Part shown: positions 52,713 through 62,050 of the stretch, piece after piece
How the letters are laid out: the number at the start of each line of letters is the position of its first letter
Numbering within the stretch: position 1 is the first letter of the stretch
Assembly (NCBI GenBank): GCA_946415315.1
Contig: CAMKRZ010000007.1
Span: 1-64,000, forward strand
From: an uncultured Lachnoclostridium sp.
GTDB lineage: Bacteria > Bacillota > Clostridia > Lachnospirales > Lachnospiraceae
DNA: 64,000 nt
Reading direction: 5' to 3'
Translations under genes and position numbers: made by a program
The notes under the pieces: generated by a model
Seen by the model: the letters and a program-made list of their open reading frames with translations, nothing else
Told to the model about the DNA's origin: nothing
Databases searched by the model: none

Positions 52713-55565
52713 TCAGTCTTCGCCAAGCTTGAGCGCCTGGTTGATCTTGATCTTCGAAAGCAGTACGGAAATCACCGTGATGCACAGGGACAGCATGACT
52801 GCCACCACGACACCGATCTGGATCAGATCGCCGGGCTGCATGATCGTCTTCGACGGAAGCGTCTGCAACTTCGGAGAATATGCGATCTGGATCAGCGGAA
52901 TAAACAGTTTTGAAGCCAGCACACCGACACCCGCGCCGAACAGGATCGGAAGAACGGAACCGAAGAAATGCTCGTTGACCAGCATACGGATCAGTTCGTT
53001 CATTGACATACCCATAGCACGATAAATACCGAAGATCAGCTCTCTTGCCCGGATGGACGTGATCCAGAAGATCAGGAATCCGATCGCGCACAGAACGAGC
53101 ACAACGATGAACGTGATCGTCAACATACCGTTCGTCACCTGGAAATACGGATCGTTCTTCAGCTCAACCATATCCTGGGTGCGGTCCGTAAAGGTCTTGT
53201 ACGAGATCTTATTTTCCGTCGACCAGTCGTAGAAGAAATCGGTATTCCCGTTCGTCTTGATCCAGATCTCATACGGCAGGACCGGATAGTCGAGCAAAAT
53301 GTTATCGTAGTTGCAGACAGCCAGATAATGAGGGATTGTCTCGATCTCACCGTTCTTGGCTTTCTGCTCGCCCCATTTTTCGTAACCCGGCCAGTAGTCA
53401 ATAATGGCAACGACCGTCAGGCTCTTGCGCCCCAGGGACTTTTTCATGTCGTCAAACCGTTCGATGACCATCGTGTCACCGACATTCAGCGTGCTGTATT
53501 CCGCAAGATTTCTGGAGATGATCACACCTTCCGGATTTCCGGCAAGCGCGTTCAGATCCTCATACCAGTGATGCTCCGAAACGCCCTGCGGCATCCATGC
53601 GGCGTGTCCGAACTCGTACGTATTGACAGCCATCAGCTCGAGGTTTTCGATCGGTTCGCTTCCGATGACTACATGCGCATTCCAGTCGTGGATCACGCGT
53701 GTCATCGTCACGACATCATCTTTATACTGCTCTGCCATACGTTCAAAGCGTGTATAGTCCGCTTCTTTGTACTGCAGTTTGGATGCATATCCGAGTTTGA
53801 TATTGTTGGCATTGCTCTGCCAGTTTTCCTTCACGACAATATCCGCACCGTCCGTATAACCGATCCGCTCTTCTTCGTTCTGGTTCACCGTTCTCGCGAT
53901 ATTGGCATTGAAAATACCGAGTGCGATCGTCAGCACGAGGAAAACCGTAATGAAGCTTTGCTTGTGCGCATCTCTCGTGATCTGCAGGAACGATGCATAT
54001 GAGGCCGGTTTCCAGAACTTTCTTCCGATACGGAAAATGAGCCTTGACAGAAGCGGGATCACTCGCAGGAACACGATCGCGCAGCTCAGGATGAACAGTG
54101 ACGCCGAGAAGAACAGCATCGGATTGACTGCCTCGCCCTTTGCGATGGACTGCATCAGTTTCTCTTTCTGGTTGTTGAAATCATAATATCCGTACAGCGC
54201 AAGACCAAGCAGCGCAAAATCCAGGAACATACGCTGCCACAAAGGCTGCGTCTTCTTTCTCTTTCTGGCCTTCTGCTCAACGATACTGAATCTGGCATAC
54301 TTCAGTACCGGAAGAGTCATGATCAGAATGCCGCTTGCACAGCTTACCAGCGCATATTTGATCGCCTCGGAGGTGATCCGCACATTCATGGACCTGCGTC
54401 CCACAAATTCCAGGAATGCGTTCGTAGATCCGAATACGTGACACAGCAGGTATCCGAACGGAATACCGACTATGATTGCTATGGCACCGAGTATCGTGGA
54501 TTGCAGAAGATACATCAATAACAGCTGAAGCCGGCTTACGCCACGGCTCTTCATCATCGCAATCTCGCCCTGTTCAATGTCGATCACCTGGTTGGAAACC
54601 ATGAAGATAAACACAGCAAGAAGGACAAGAACAGGAACCTGCAGGATCCAAATGGTGGATTTAACTTTGGATGAATCCTTGAGGAACTGTTCAAAGATTT
54701 CATTATAATTACAATACGGCGTGTACAGGCAATTAGGGTTATCGTAATCTTCCTTCAGGTCACGATACACGGAAAGCATCTTCTCAACCTGCTCCGTCTC
54801 AATATCCTCATAGTTATAGAGAATATGATAGTTCGCACGGATACTGCCGGAAACGCGTTCTCCGTCGAGAAAACTTGATACGAACAGGTTCTGAGGGATA
54901 AAGAATTCCTGCTGATACGACAGTGGATCGTTTACCCAGTAGATGTCCTCCTGCTCACTCGCGCGGAACACGCCTACGACACGGATCCGGATATCCGCTC
55001 CGTCCAGTGTTTTATAGCTGTAAATTTCGATCACGTCGTCGAGAATGATATTGGAAGTAAGGTACACTTTCTCATTGATCACGCACTCGATAATACCGTC
55101 TTCTTCAGGCGTATCGGAATACATGCGTCCTGCAACGATATCAACATGGTCCTCGAGATTCGAAAGAGACGCGAGCTTGAGTTTAAGACCGGAATTGCCG
55201 GAGCGGCTCACTTCGAATTTCGCATTCTGCACAAAGGCCATGGAAAGGAAAGTAACCTTTTCGTCCGCCTTCTGTCCGAACATTTCCTCTGTCTTATCCG
55301 CAACGGTAAGATAATCGTCAAAATAATTGGAATGATTTTTCTCGAGAGTCGTGTTGCTCAACGTGGTATCCAGAGTCAGCATGCCGGGATAACTGTTGTT
55401 CTTCTCAAGGTATGCGTTCATTCTCTTGGTCAGCATTTTCTGCAGTGCCGCATGTGAATACATCGGGCTGCAGCACGCGATGCCCACAAGAAGAATGTTA
55501 CCGATCAGGATACTGAGGATCAGCCACTTTTTGTTTAATAATTTTTGGAAAATAAAGCGAAACAT
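52713..55565 (-). CDS. FtsX/MacB-type ABC transporter permease
   Basis: A 950-residue membrane protein: one N-terminal helix (LILSILIGNILLVGIACCSP-like region), a long extracellular domain (about 35-300), a first FtsX domain with several helices (VPVLVLLAVFIFMVSNQVID to about 510), a second extracellular part, and a C-terminal FtsX domain ending IKINQALKLGED. Cytoplasmic loops MKSRGVSRLQLL and YRAMGMSMNELI contact the ATPases. As a full-length double-FtsX subunit it can work alone as the channel. Substrate unknown; mechanotransmission or peptide/lipoprotein export are the usual roles. Confidence 0.9.
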   Translation of the reverse strand: MFRFIFQKLLNKKWLILSILIGNILLVGIACCSPMYSHAALQKMLTKRMNAYLEKNNSYPGMLTLDTTLSNTTLEKNHSNYFDDYLTVADKTEEMFGQKADEKVTFLSMAFVQNAKFEVSRSGNSGLKLKLASLSNLEDHVDIVAGRMYSDTPEEDGIIECVINEKVYLTSNIILDDVIEIYSYKTLDGADIRIRVVGVFRASEQEDIYWVNDPLSYQQEFFIPQNLFVSSFLDGERVSGSIRANYHILYNYEDIETEQVEKMLSVYRDLKEDYDNPNCLYTPYCNYNEIFEQFLKDSSKVKSTIWILQVPVLVLLAVFIFMVSNQVIDIEQGEIAMMKSRGVSRLQLLLMYLLQSTILGAIAIIVGIPFGYLLCHVFGSTNAFLEFVGRRSMNVRITSEAIKYALVSCASGILIMTLPVLKYARFSIVEQKARKRKKTQPLWQRMFLDFALLGLALYGYYDFNNQKEKLMQSIAKGEAVNPMLFFSASLFILSCAIVFLRVIPLLSRLIFRIGRKFWKPASYASFLQITRDAHKQSFITVFLVLTIALGIFNANIARTVNQNEEERIGYTDGADIVVKENWQSNANNIKLGYASKLQYKEADYTRFERMAEQYKDDVVTMTRVIHDWNAHVVIGSEPIENLELMAVNTYEFGHAAWMPQGVSEHHWYEDLNALAGNPEGVIISRNLAEYSTLNVGDTMVIERFDDMKKSLGRKSLTVVAIIDYWPGYEKWGEQKAKNGEIETIPHYLAVCNYDNILLDYPVLPYEIWIKTNGNTDFFYDWSTENKISYKTFTDRTQDMVELKNDPYFQVTNGMLTITFIVVLVLCAIGFLIFWITSIRARELIFGIYRAMGMSMNELIRMLVNEHFFGSVLPILFGAGVGVLASKLFIPLIQIAYSPKLQTLPSKTIMQPGDLIQIGVVVAVMLSLCITVISVLLSKIKINQALKLGED

Positions 55566-55573
55566 GGATCCTC

Positions 55574-57814
55574 CTAATGAACCAGAATGGTATCGTCTTC
55601 CCTGAGTCCGTCAACAACCCAGCAGGTCTCGTCAACGTTGCGCATCACGCAGATGTATCGCTTCACAACACATCCCTGTGCATCGTACACCCAGACATAC
55701 GGCTTGCCTTTGTTGATCTCATAGGCTTCGCTGTCAAATTTAAACGATTCCGCATCCTTGTACTCTTCCTGCTGAGGCTGTCCCCAACCGCCCCAGTCGC
55801 CGAAATTGCCGCCCTGCCAGCCGCCTTGCTGCTGATTACCGGTCTGTCTGGTCTCGGTTTCTTTCTTTTCGTCGTGATAGACAAGCTTCTTGTCAATAAT
55901 AAGGCTGTCGATCACGCCGTACTCATCATAGTAGAGGATACCGGTCGCTCCGGCTTCCGCATACTGGTCGGGATTGTCCAGCACAACATACACAACGGCT
56001 TTATCAGATGCGTCCGCCGGGCGAACATTCGGCGCGGAAATGACATGCGCGTCGAAGTTGTGTTCCTGTCCGTCCACCATCGAGTTAACCGTAACCTTCT
56101 GACCATACCTGAGACGATATCCCTGCTTGATCGAAGTGAGCTGGAAACTGTATGAATCCAGATCATACGTGTTGAACAGGATTTCACCTTCGTTCAGCGC
56201 CGTGCCGACGCGGTAACGGGAAACGTCGCTCAGAACGCAGTCCTTCTTCGCTCTGATCACGACTTCCTGTCCGTCCCATTCCGTAAAATTCTGAATGCGT
56301 TCGTTAAGTTTTGTGATCTCTTCGTTCGCTTCATCATCGAGATTCTGAAGTTTTTCCTTGAGATCGGAGAGGTCCATTTCTGCGATCGCATACTCAAGCG
56401 AGGAAGATTTCATTTTCTTCATCTTCTTCTCGAGTTCCTCGATCTGATCGAGGAACAGTTCTCTCTGTTCCTCATAGGTGTCCGTATATTTCCGTAGATC
56501 AACCTTCGCCTGTTCGAGATCCGCGCGTCCGACATTCGCCTTAACGGTAAAAATCGGATCGCCTTCCTTCACGACGATATTGATAATACCTTTGATATGG
56601 ATTTCCGTAATTTCACCGGGAACAATATTCTCGAACGGCTCTACTTCGCGCGCAACCTTCTGTGCGCCGGAGCAACCGATATGTTCCGTATAAACAACTC
56701 GTTCCGGCTTCAGTGTCTCATACTTAGCTCCGAAACGTGCGAGATCTTTCGCGATATATACAACATCCCCCTCGGAAAGTCCGGAAACGATCTCGGTGTC
56801 ATTCAGACCGGAATCTCCGACCGTCACTTCGCGGGACTCCATGAAACCGTCCCGAACCAACATGACCGTGTCAAGTTTTCCGTTCTTGACAATTGCAGCT
56901 GTCGGAACCGTGTATACGGGCTCCTTTGATTTCTTGCTGAAAACAAACTGAACATAATCGCCGATCGCTACCGAATCGTCCAGGTCAGCCGTAAAATACG
57001 TATCGTATTCATTGCCTGTTCTCTCAAGCTTATACAGTTCTTCGTCCGTGTAAGGGATGTATTTTACGTCATAGGACTTCTCCCCGATGTACGCTTTTAC
57101 ATCCGTGAACTCATCATAATCCGCGCGGGAAATAAAGCTGCACGCGAGTTGCTTCGTATCGTCTTTTGCAATCGAAAGGAACGTTGCATCCTTGCGGATC
57201 GGGTCTCCGTCTTCATAGACGCTCTGGTACACAACGACACCGTCGCAGGGGCTGTACAGTTTGGACTCCTGAAGTTCCTGCTTCTTCTTCTCGAGTTCCT
57301 CTACATCCTTCTCGATCAGTTTCGCCTGCTCGGCATGACTCCGGTCAAAATTCAACTGCATTTCCTGAATCTGCAGTTTGATCATCTTGGACTCGTACGA
57401 ACTTCCGAGCTGTTTCGCAGTATTTTTCAGTTCTTTGATCCGCTTATTAAACTGTTCGATATCATAATCGTACTCGGTTTTTTCTCTCTCAAGGGCAATT
57501 TCCATTCTCTTGATGGTATCCTCAAGTTCCGGATTAAACTCCATCAGGAGTTGACCCTTCGTAACATGATCGCCCAAAACAACGGCTACCTGATATGCGC
57601 TCGTGTCATAGGAAAATGACAGATTGACACATTCCGGAACGACATAGCCACCGGTGCACTGCACGGAAGTCAGATATTGTTTGGAAACTATGCAGACTGC
57701 GTTTGCCGTCTCAATCGGGTGCAGAAGCTCCGGTGTCTCCGGCTCCGGTTTTCCGCATCCGGAGAGCGACAGCAACAAAACAGCCGTAAGAAGTATTGCT
57801 AGAATTCTTTTCAT
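55574..57814 (-). CDS. Adaptor lipoprotein with duplicated HlyD/MacA-like module
   Basis: A 746-residue lipoprotein: signal peptide to LLLSLSGC (Cys20 counting from the chosen ATG), then a first barrel/lipoyl segment (YDTSAYQVAVVLGDHVTKGQ), a coiled-coil hairpin (about 105-190), the return lipoyl strand KLYSPCDGVVVYQSVYEDGD, a beta-barrel, and then the whole arrangement again with a second coiled coil (about 440-520) and a second barrel. A GQW-rich insert (QQQGGWQGGNFGDWGGWGQP) lies near 680. The start is the ATG at 57812-57814; an upstream TTG is less well placed. Such adaptors link MacB-type permeases to their cargo. A tandem double adaptor is unusual. Confidence 0.85.
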   Translation of the reverse strand: MKRILAILLTAVLLLSLSGCGKPEPETPELLHPIETANAVCIVSKQYLTSVQCTGGYVVPECVNLSFSYDTSAYQVAVVLGDHVTKGQLLMEFNPELEDTIKRMEIALEREKTEYDYDIEQFNKRIKELKNTAKQLGSSYESKMIKLQIQEMQLNFDRSHAEQAKLIEKDVEELEKKKQELQESKLYSPCDGVVVYQSVYEDGDPIRKDATFLSIAKDDTKQLACSFISRADYDEFTDVKAYIGEKSYDVKYIPYTDEELYKLERTGNEYDTYFTADLDDSVAIGDYVQFVFSKKSKEPVYTVPTAAIVKNGKLDTVMLVRDGFMESREVTVGDSGLNDTEIVSGLSEGDVVYIAKDLARFGAKYETLKPERVVYTEHIGCSGAQKVAREVEPFENIVPGEITEIHIKGIINIVVKEGDPIFTVKANVGRADLEQAKVDLRKYTDTYEEQRELFLDQIEELEKKMKKMKSSSLEYAIAEMDLSDLKEKLQNLDDEANEEITKLNERIQNFTEWDGQEVVIRAKKDCVLSDVSRYRVGTALNEGEILFNTYDLDSYSFQLTSIKQGYRLRYGQKVTVNSMVDGQEHNFDAHVISAPNVRPADASDKAVVYVVLDNPDQYAEAGATGILYYDEYGVIDSLIIDKKLVYHDEKKETETRQTGNQQQGGWQGGNFGDWGGWGQPQQEEYKDAESFKFDSEAYEINKGKPYVWVYDAQGCVVKRYICVMRNVDETCWVVDGLREDDTILVH

Positions 57815-57823
57815 GATCAACCT

Positions 57824-58894
57824 CTACTTAAGAATCACGGTTTCGCCCGGAACCAGGCCGGAAATAATCTCGGTACGGTTTTCCTCGTAATCCGGCTTGC
57901 TCTTTACGGAAAGTCCGATTTCAACAAACCGGATTGAACGCATCCCGTCCTCGTCTGTCACATAGACGGCATCGCGGTCATCGATCTTACGAAGCGCATC
58001 CGTCGGAATGTAAACAACATTGGTTCGGTAACCGGTCTCTAAAATGATGTTTCCGTTCATGCCGATGGTAAGCGCGTCGTCCGGCTTCAGCGGTTCCAGG
58101 AAAAATGTGGCGGAACTTCCTCCGGTGTTTCGCTTGATCTTGACAACCTCGCACTCATACGAGCCGTTGTTGGTCGTGATGGTAAAGATATCACCGAAAT
58201 GATACAGGGAATCATCCGTTGTCGCGAACGTGAAGCCCGTCTTCTCGGAACGGATTGTAATGTATTTTTCGCCGGCATTGATACGGCCGTTGAGCCACTG
58301 CGGTATGTCTTTAATGTAATCCACCACACCGTCGATACCCGCGACCAGTTTGCGTCCGTTCAAATCTGTCTCAAGCTCACCGAGCCGAATGTCGGCAACG
58401 TACTTCCGTCCCGCGCATTCCTCGTAGTTGTTAGTCGCTCTTTTGAGTGCGGATTCGTCGTATTTCTTGCCGTACTTCTTGGCTAACTCGGCGCGTTCCT
58501 TCTCGATGTTGAGAAGACCTTCATAATACTCCGTCTCTTCCTCAAGCTGTGCACACAATTCACGGCAGGACGCCAGTTCTTCCTCGATGTTGTCGGTTGA
58601 AAGCTCTGCCAAAACATCTCCGGCATGCACCTTCTGTCCGACCGTCACGTACGTTTCCTTAATCGACTCACCGCCTATACTGAAGCTTAAACTCTGTGTC
58701 ATCTGGTATTGGTACGTGCATTTTACGGAAACATAATCCCGGATATTGCCGGTCTTTACCTCCGCCGTCGTAAAATACTCGTCATCGACTGTCTGGACCA
58801 CAGGCGCTTTCTTCATCTCCTCCTCCGCGGGAAGGATCCCGCAGCCGGATAGAAGCAGTGCAGCAGCAAGAAACAGTCCTACCGCCTTTTTCAT
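57824..58894 (-). CDS. HlyD/MacA-like adaptor lipoprotein
   Basis: A 356-residue lipoprotein, KKAVGLFLAAALLLSGCG at the N terminus, lipobox LSGC. The lipoyl/barrel half begins with EVKTGNIRDYVSVKC, VTVGQKVHAGDVLAELSTD, then a coiled-coil (ELCAQLEEETEYYEGLLNIE), KLVAGIDGVVDYIKDIPQWL and a C-terminal VVYIPTDALRKIDDRDAVYV segment. The start at 58892-58894 has GGAGGTTTTT. First gene of the operon; the longer frame reaching 58999 runs through the hairpin leader and has no RBS. Two adaptors for one permease suggest a heteromeric periplasm-facing tube. Confidence 0.88.
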   Translation of the reverse strand: MKKAVGLFLAAALLLSGCGILPAEEEMKKAPVVQTVDDEYFTTAEVKTGNIRDYVSVKCTYQYQMTQSLSFSIGGESIKETYVTVGQKVHAGDVLAELSTDNIEEELASCRELCAQLEEETEYYEGLLNIEKERAELAKKYGKKYDESALKRATNNYEECAGRKYVADIRLGELETDLNGRKLVAGIDGVVDYIKDIPQWLNGRINAGEKYITIRSEKTGFTFATTDDSLYHFGDIFTITTNNGSYECEVVKIKRNTGGSSATFFLEPLKPDDALTIGMNGNIILETGYRTNVVYIPTDALRKIDDRDAVYVTDEDGMRSIRFVEIGLSVKSKPDYEENRTEIISGLVPGETVILK

Positions 58895-58911
58895 AAAAAC
58901 CTCCGTAAGGT

Positions 58912-58989
58912 ACCTGACTTTGTCAGGTTCCTGTGTTGTTTGTGTCGGAAAGCCCCGACATGCATCATGAGCGCACAGGCGCTCATGAT
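58912..58989 (-). promoter_or_regulatory. Three tandem hairpins in the exporter operon leader
   Basis: ACCTGAC-TTT-GTCAGGT (58912-58928), TGTCGG-N6-CCGACA (58943-58960) and an 11-bp perfect stem ATCATGAGCGC-N4-GCGCTCATGAT (58964-58989). The first ends next to the GGAGGT ribosome site. None has a U-tract. Compatible with RNA-level control. Confidence 0.6.
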
Positions 58990-59023
58990 CGGTTAACAAT
59001 TTTGTTGTTGCCGGTTAACGGCG

Positions 59024-59052
59024 TATATACGAAAAATGTATTCGTCTGACAG
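59024..59052 (-). promoter_or_regulatory. Candidate promoter for exporter operon
   Basis: Minus strand -35 CTGTCA (59047-59052), 17-bp spacer, -10 TATATA (59024-59029), a moderate match. Direct CGGTTAAC repeats at 58990-58997 and 59012-59019, 22 bp apart (two helical turns), lie just downstream and could bind a regulator. Confidence 0.45.
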
Positions 59053-59078
59053 GAAACTCTTTCGAATCAGTCCCTGGA

Positions 59079-60749
59079 TCAGAACAGTCCGTCGATCTTT
59101 CCCTCATCGTTCACATCGATGCGTTCTGCGGCCGGGGACTTCGGAAGACCGGGCATCGTCATGATCGTGCCGGTGATCGCAACAACGAAGCCGGCACCTG
59201 CCGAGACATATACCTCACGAACATTTACCGTAAAGTTCGTCGGACGGCCGAGTTTCTTCGGATCGTCGGACAAAGAATACTGCGTCTTCGCCATGCAAAC
59301 CGGCATATTGCCGAAGCCAAGTTCGGTCAGACGATCGAGAGTCGTCAATGCAGCCGGATCAAACGATACGCCGTCGGCGCCGTAAATCTTCTTTGCAACC
59401 GTCTCAATCTTCTCCTTGAGAGGCATCTCGTCCGGATAGAGGGTATGGAAATTGCTCGGTTTCGTCTCAAGCGTGTTCAGAAGATGCTCGGCAAGCTCAA
59501 TGCCGCCGTCACCGCCCTTGCCCCATACCTCGGAAAGAGCGAAATCGCAGCCTCTCTCGCGGCAGAAGTTCTCAACGTAGGAAAGCTCGGCTTCCGTATC
59601 CTCCGTGAAACGGTTCAGTGTCACGACTACAGGCACATCGTACTCTTTCAGATTCTCAATATGCTTCTCCAGGTTGACAATACCTGCCTTAAGTGCTTCC
59701 AGATTTTCCGAACCGAGATCTGTCTTCGGAACACCGCCGTTGTACTTGAGCGCGCGAACCGTTGCCACAAGCACGATCGCATCGGGCTTAAGTCCTGCCA
59801 TACGACATTTGATGTCAAGGAACTTCTCAGCACCGAGATCTGCACCGAAGCCGGCTTCCGTGATCACGTAATCAGCGAGCGAAAGTGCCGCTTTAGTTGC
59901 ACGCACGCTGTTGCAGCCGTGCGCGATGTTGGCAAACGGACCACCGTGAACAAGAGCGGGAGTATTTTCAATCGTCTGGATCAGGTTCGGACGGATGGCA
60001 TCCTTGAGAAGCGCCGCCATGGAGCCGACAGCCTTGAGGTCGGCTGCAGTCACCGGTGTTCCGTCATAGCGGTACGCGACAATGATGCGTCCGAGACGCT
60101 TCTTGAGGTCTGCAATATCGTCAGCAAGGCAGAGAATTGCCATGATCTCTGAAGCAACCGTAATGATAAAATGATCCTCTCTCACGACACCGTCAGATTT
60201 TTTTCCGAGACCGATGACAATGTTTCGAAGGGCCCTGTCGTTCATGTCGAGGCAGCGCTTCCAGACAACCTGTTTCGGGTCAATGCCGAGCGCATTGCCC
60301 TGCATGATATGATTGTCAAGCATTGCTGCAAGAAGGTTGTTCGCGGAAGTGATCGCATGAAAATCACCCGTAAAATGAAGGTTCAGATCTTCCATCGGAA
60401 CAACCTGCGCATAACCGCCGCCGGCAGCACCGCCCTTGATTCCGAAGCACGGTCCGAGGGACGGCTCGCGGAGAGCGATCACGGCCTTCTTGCCGAGCTT
60501 ACCAAGTGCCTCGCCGAGGCCGACAGTCGTAGTAGTCTTTCCTTCCCCTGCGGGAGTCGGATTGATGGCAGTCACAAGGACCAGCTTGCCCTGCGGCTTT
60601 CCTTCAAGCGTCTTCAGAAAATCATCCGAAAGCTTCGCCTTGTACTTGCCGTACAGTTCCAGATCATCCATGACGATGTCAAGTTTTTTCGCTACTTCCC
60701 AGATGGGTTGCAAAGTTGCTTCCTGTGCGATTTGAATATCGGTCTTCAT
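59079..60749 (-). CDS. fhs: Formate--tetrahydrofolate ligase
   Basis: Makes 10-formyl-THF from formate, THF and ATP, used in one-carbon metabolism and acetogenesis. 556 residues, standard length. The P-loop [60 protein letters not shown] and [13 protein letters not shown] are family signatures. Monocistronic, with its own strong promoter. The ATG follows CGGAGGATGCAGC. Confidence 0.98.
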   Translation of the reverse strand: MKTDIQIAQEATLQPIWEVAKKLDIVMDDLELYGKYKAKLSDDFLKTLEGKPQGKLVLVTAINPTPAGEGKTTTTVGLGEALGKLGKKAVIALREPSLGPCFGIKGGAAGGGYAQVVPMEDLNLHFTGDFHAITSANNLLAAMLDNHIMQGNALGIDPKQVVWKRCLDMNDRALRNIVIGLGKKSDGVVREDHFIITVASEIMAILCLADDIADLKKRLGRIIVAYRYDGTPVTAADLKAVGSMAALLKDAIRPNLIQTIENTPALVHGGPFANIAHGCNSVRATKAALSLADYVITEAGFGADLGAEKFLDIKCRMAGLKPDAIVLVATVRALKYNGGVPKTDLGSENLEALKAGIVNLEKHIENLKEYDVPVVVTLNRFTEDTEAELSYVENFCRERGCDFALSEVWGKGGDGGIELAEHLLNTLETKPSNFHTLYPDEMPLKEKIETVAKKIYGADGVSFDPAALTTLDRLTELGFGNMPVCMAKTQYSLSDDPKKLGRPTNFTVNVREVYVSAGAGFVVAITGTIMTMPGLPKSPAAERIDVNDEGKIDGLF

Positions 60750-60878
60750 GCTGCATCCTCCGTTTTGTTATGTTTTATGGTTTTATTTTCCATTGTCAGC
60801 CAATCTTTTTTGCGTTCTTTTTACCTGCTGTTACGCAGTTTGCGATCGTGCGAAATGCAGAAAACACAAACCTTATGT

Positions 60879-60907
60879 ATTATAGCAAATTCCCTGCTGT
60901 TTTCCAA
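60879..60907 (-). promoter_or_regulatory. Promoter for fhs
   Basis: Minus strand -35 TTGGAA (60902-60907), 17-bp spacer, perfect extended -10 TGCTATAAT (-10 at 60879-60884). The leader is about 120 nt. The remaining 60908-61011 stretch up to the manA terminator shows nothing recognisable. Confidence 0.85.
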
Positions 60908-61011
60908 CCTTGTTCCTACTCGAAAAATGTGTAATTTCAGTGAATTTGGAAATGTCACTGCGGAGTTCCTTTCCAGTGTTTTCAGTATTTCGAAATTATA
61001 GTTATCCGTGA

Positions 61012-61050
61012 CAATAAAACGGAGGAATGCCGCTTCTGCTTCATTCCTCC
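61012..61050 (-). terminator. Terminator after manA
   Basis: GGAGGAATG (61042-61050 on the minus strand) pairs with CATTCCTCC (61021-61029 side), 9 bp, followed by GTTTTATT. Confidence 0.85.
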
Positions 61051-61070
61051 TATAGAGCAAAATGATATTG

Positions 61071-62009
61071 TCACACTCTCGTTACGATCGCAGTAAATTT
61101 TCCGACTGCGTGCATGGTTCCGTAGCCGGCCGTCAACACCATATGGTTTCCTTTTTCCACGCGGCTTCCGTCCAGATAACCGGAACCTTCGATGACACTC
61201 ATCGTGTGGAACATTCCTGACAATGGAACGTCAGCAGAACCTTCAACTTCAAGTTTGTACACCGTATAGAAACGGCAGTCAAAGTACTTCGTAAGCTTTG
61301 CGGAAGGCATGGAGCACGTGACAGGGCGGATCTCCTTCGGTTCGAACGGAGTTCGGATCACGTCAATGCTCTGCTGCGTGTGTAACGGCCGTTTCTTACC
61401 GTTCTGCAGACGGTCGTAATCGTACAGACGATACGTAATGTCACTGCTCTCCTGCGTCTCCAGGATCATCGTCCCGGCTTTGATCGCATGTACGGTGCCG
61501 GGCTCAATCTGGAAGAAGTCCCCGGCTTTGACCGGAATCTCACGGATCAGCTCGCGAAACCGTCCTTCATTGATCATCTGAGCAAGTTCTTCCTTCGTCT
61601 TTGCGTGATGTCCGATCACGATGGATGCGCCAGGTTTTGCATCCAGAACATACCAGCATTCTGTCTTGCCGCAGGCGCCGTTCTCGTGTACACGGGCATA
61701 CTCATCATCCGGGTGAACCTGAATGCTCAAATCATCCTGTGCATCGATAATCTTGATCAGCAGCGGAAAATCCTTCGGACCTTTCTCTTTGTCCACACCG
61801 AACAGCTCCGGCTCGTTGATCCACAGGTCGTCAAGCCTGCGTCCCTGATACTTTCCTCCGCTCACGGTACAGCAGCTGGAAGCATATGCACTGACACCCC
61901 AGCACTCTCCGACATGATCGGATGGCAGGGAATAGCCGTACTCGGACAACCTTGTTCCGCCCCAAAGACTCTCTTTCAAAACCGGTTTCAGAAAAATGAT
62001 CTGTTTCAT
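61071..62009 (-). CDS. manA: Mannose-6-phosphate isomerase, class I
   Basis: Zinc-dependent interconversion of mannose-6-P and fructose-6-P, 312 residues, the short Bacillota form. IIFLKPVLKESLWGGTRLSE opens the cupin; metal ligands are in SIQVHPDDEYAR, GKTECWYVLDAKPG and IEPGTVHAIKAGTMI. The ribosome site is poor (TTGGATTATT) and sits directly behind a long hairpin, which may restrict translation. Next to the phosphohexomutase gene, making a hexose-phosphate pair. Confidence 0.95.
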   Translation of the reverse strand: MKQIIFLKPVLKESLWGGTRLSEYGYSLPSDHVGECWGVSAYASSCCTVSGGKYQGRRLDDLWINEPELFGVDKEKGPKDFPLLIKIIDAQDDLSIQVHPDDEYARVHENGACGKTECWYVLDAKPGASIVIGHHAKTKEELAQMINEGRFRELIREIPVKAGDFFQIEPGTVHAIKAGTMILETQESSDITYRLYDYDRLQNGKKRPLHTQQSIDVIRTPFEPKEIRPVTCSMPSAKLTKYFDCRFYTVYKLEVEGSADVPLSGMFHTMSVIEGSGYLDGSRVEKGNHMVLTAGYGTMHAVGKFTAIVTRV

Positions 62010-62019
62010 AATAATCCAA

Positions 62020-62050
62020 CACGGTCGTGCTGTCAGACAGCGCGACCGTG
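62020..62050 (-). repeat. Inverted repeat just upstream of manA
   Basis: CACGGTCG-C-GCTGTC-T-GACAGC-A-CGACCGTG on the minus strand, a 31-bp near-perfect palindrome ending about 10 bp before the manA ATG. Operator or translational hairpin. Confidence 0.75.

Larger units (their letters stand above)
198..57619. repeat. Dispersed octamer GGAAAATG / CATTTTCC, 31 copies
   Basis: First bases on the + strand as GGAAAATG: 198, 2016, 4252, 6107, 10254, 13813, 27171, 27363, 29559, 40538, 45730, 54032, 57612. As CATTTTCC: 1270, 11992, 14228, 16170, 18087, 18698, 20479, 22913, 24663, 25453, 30799, 32956, 42747, 43682, 45284, 46138, 48333, 49839. Counted by eye, so a copy may have been missed. The next base after GGAAAATG is never G (14 C, 11 A, 6 T), and the base before it is C in 18 of 31. 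See the first finding. Confidence 0.7.
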
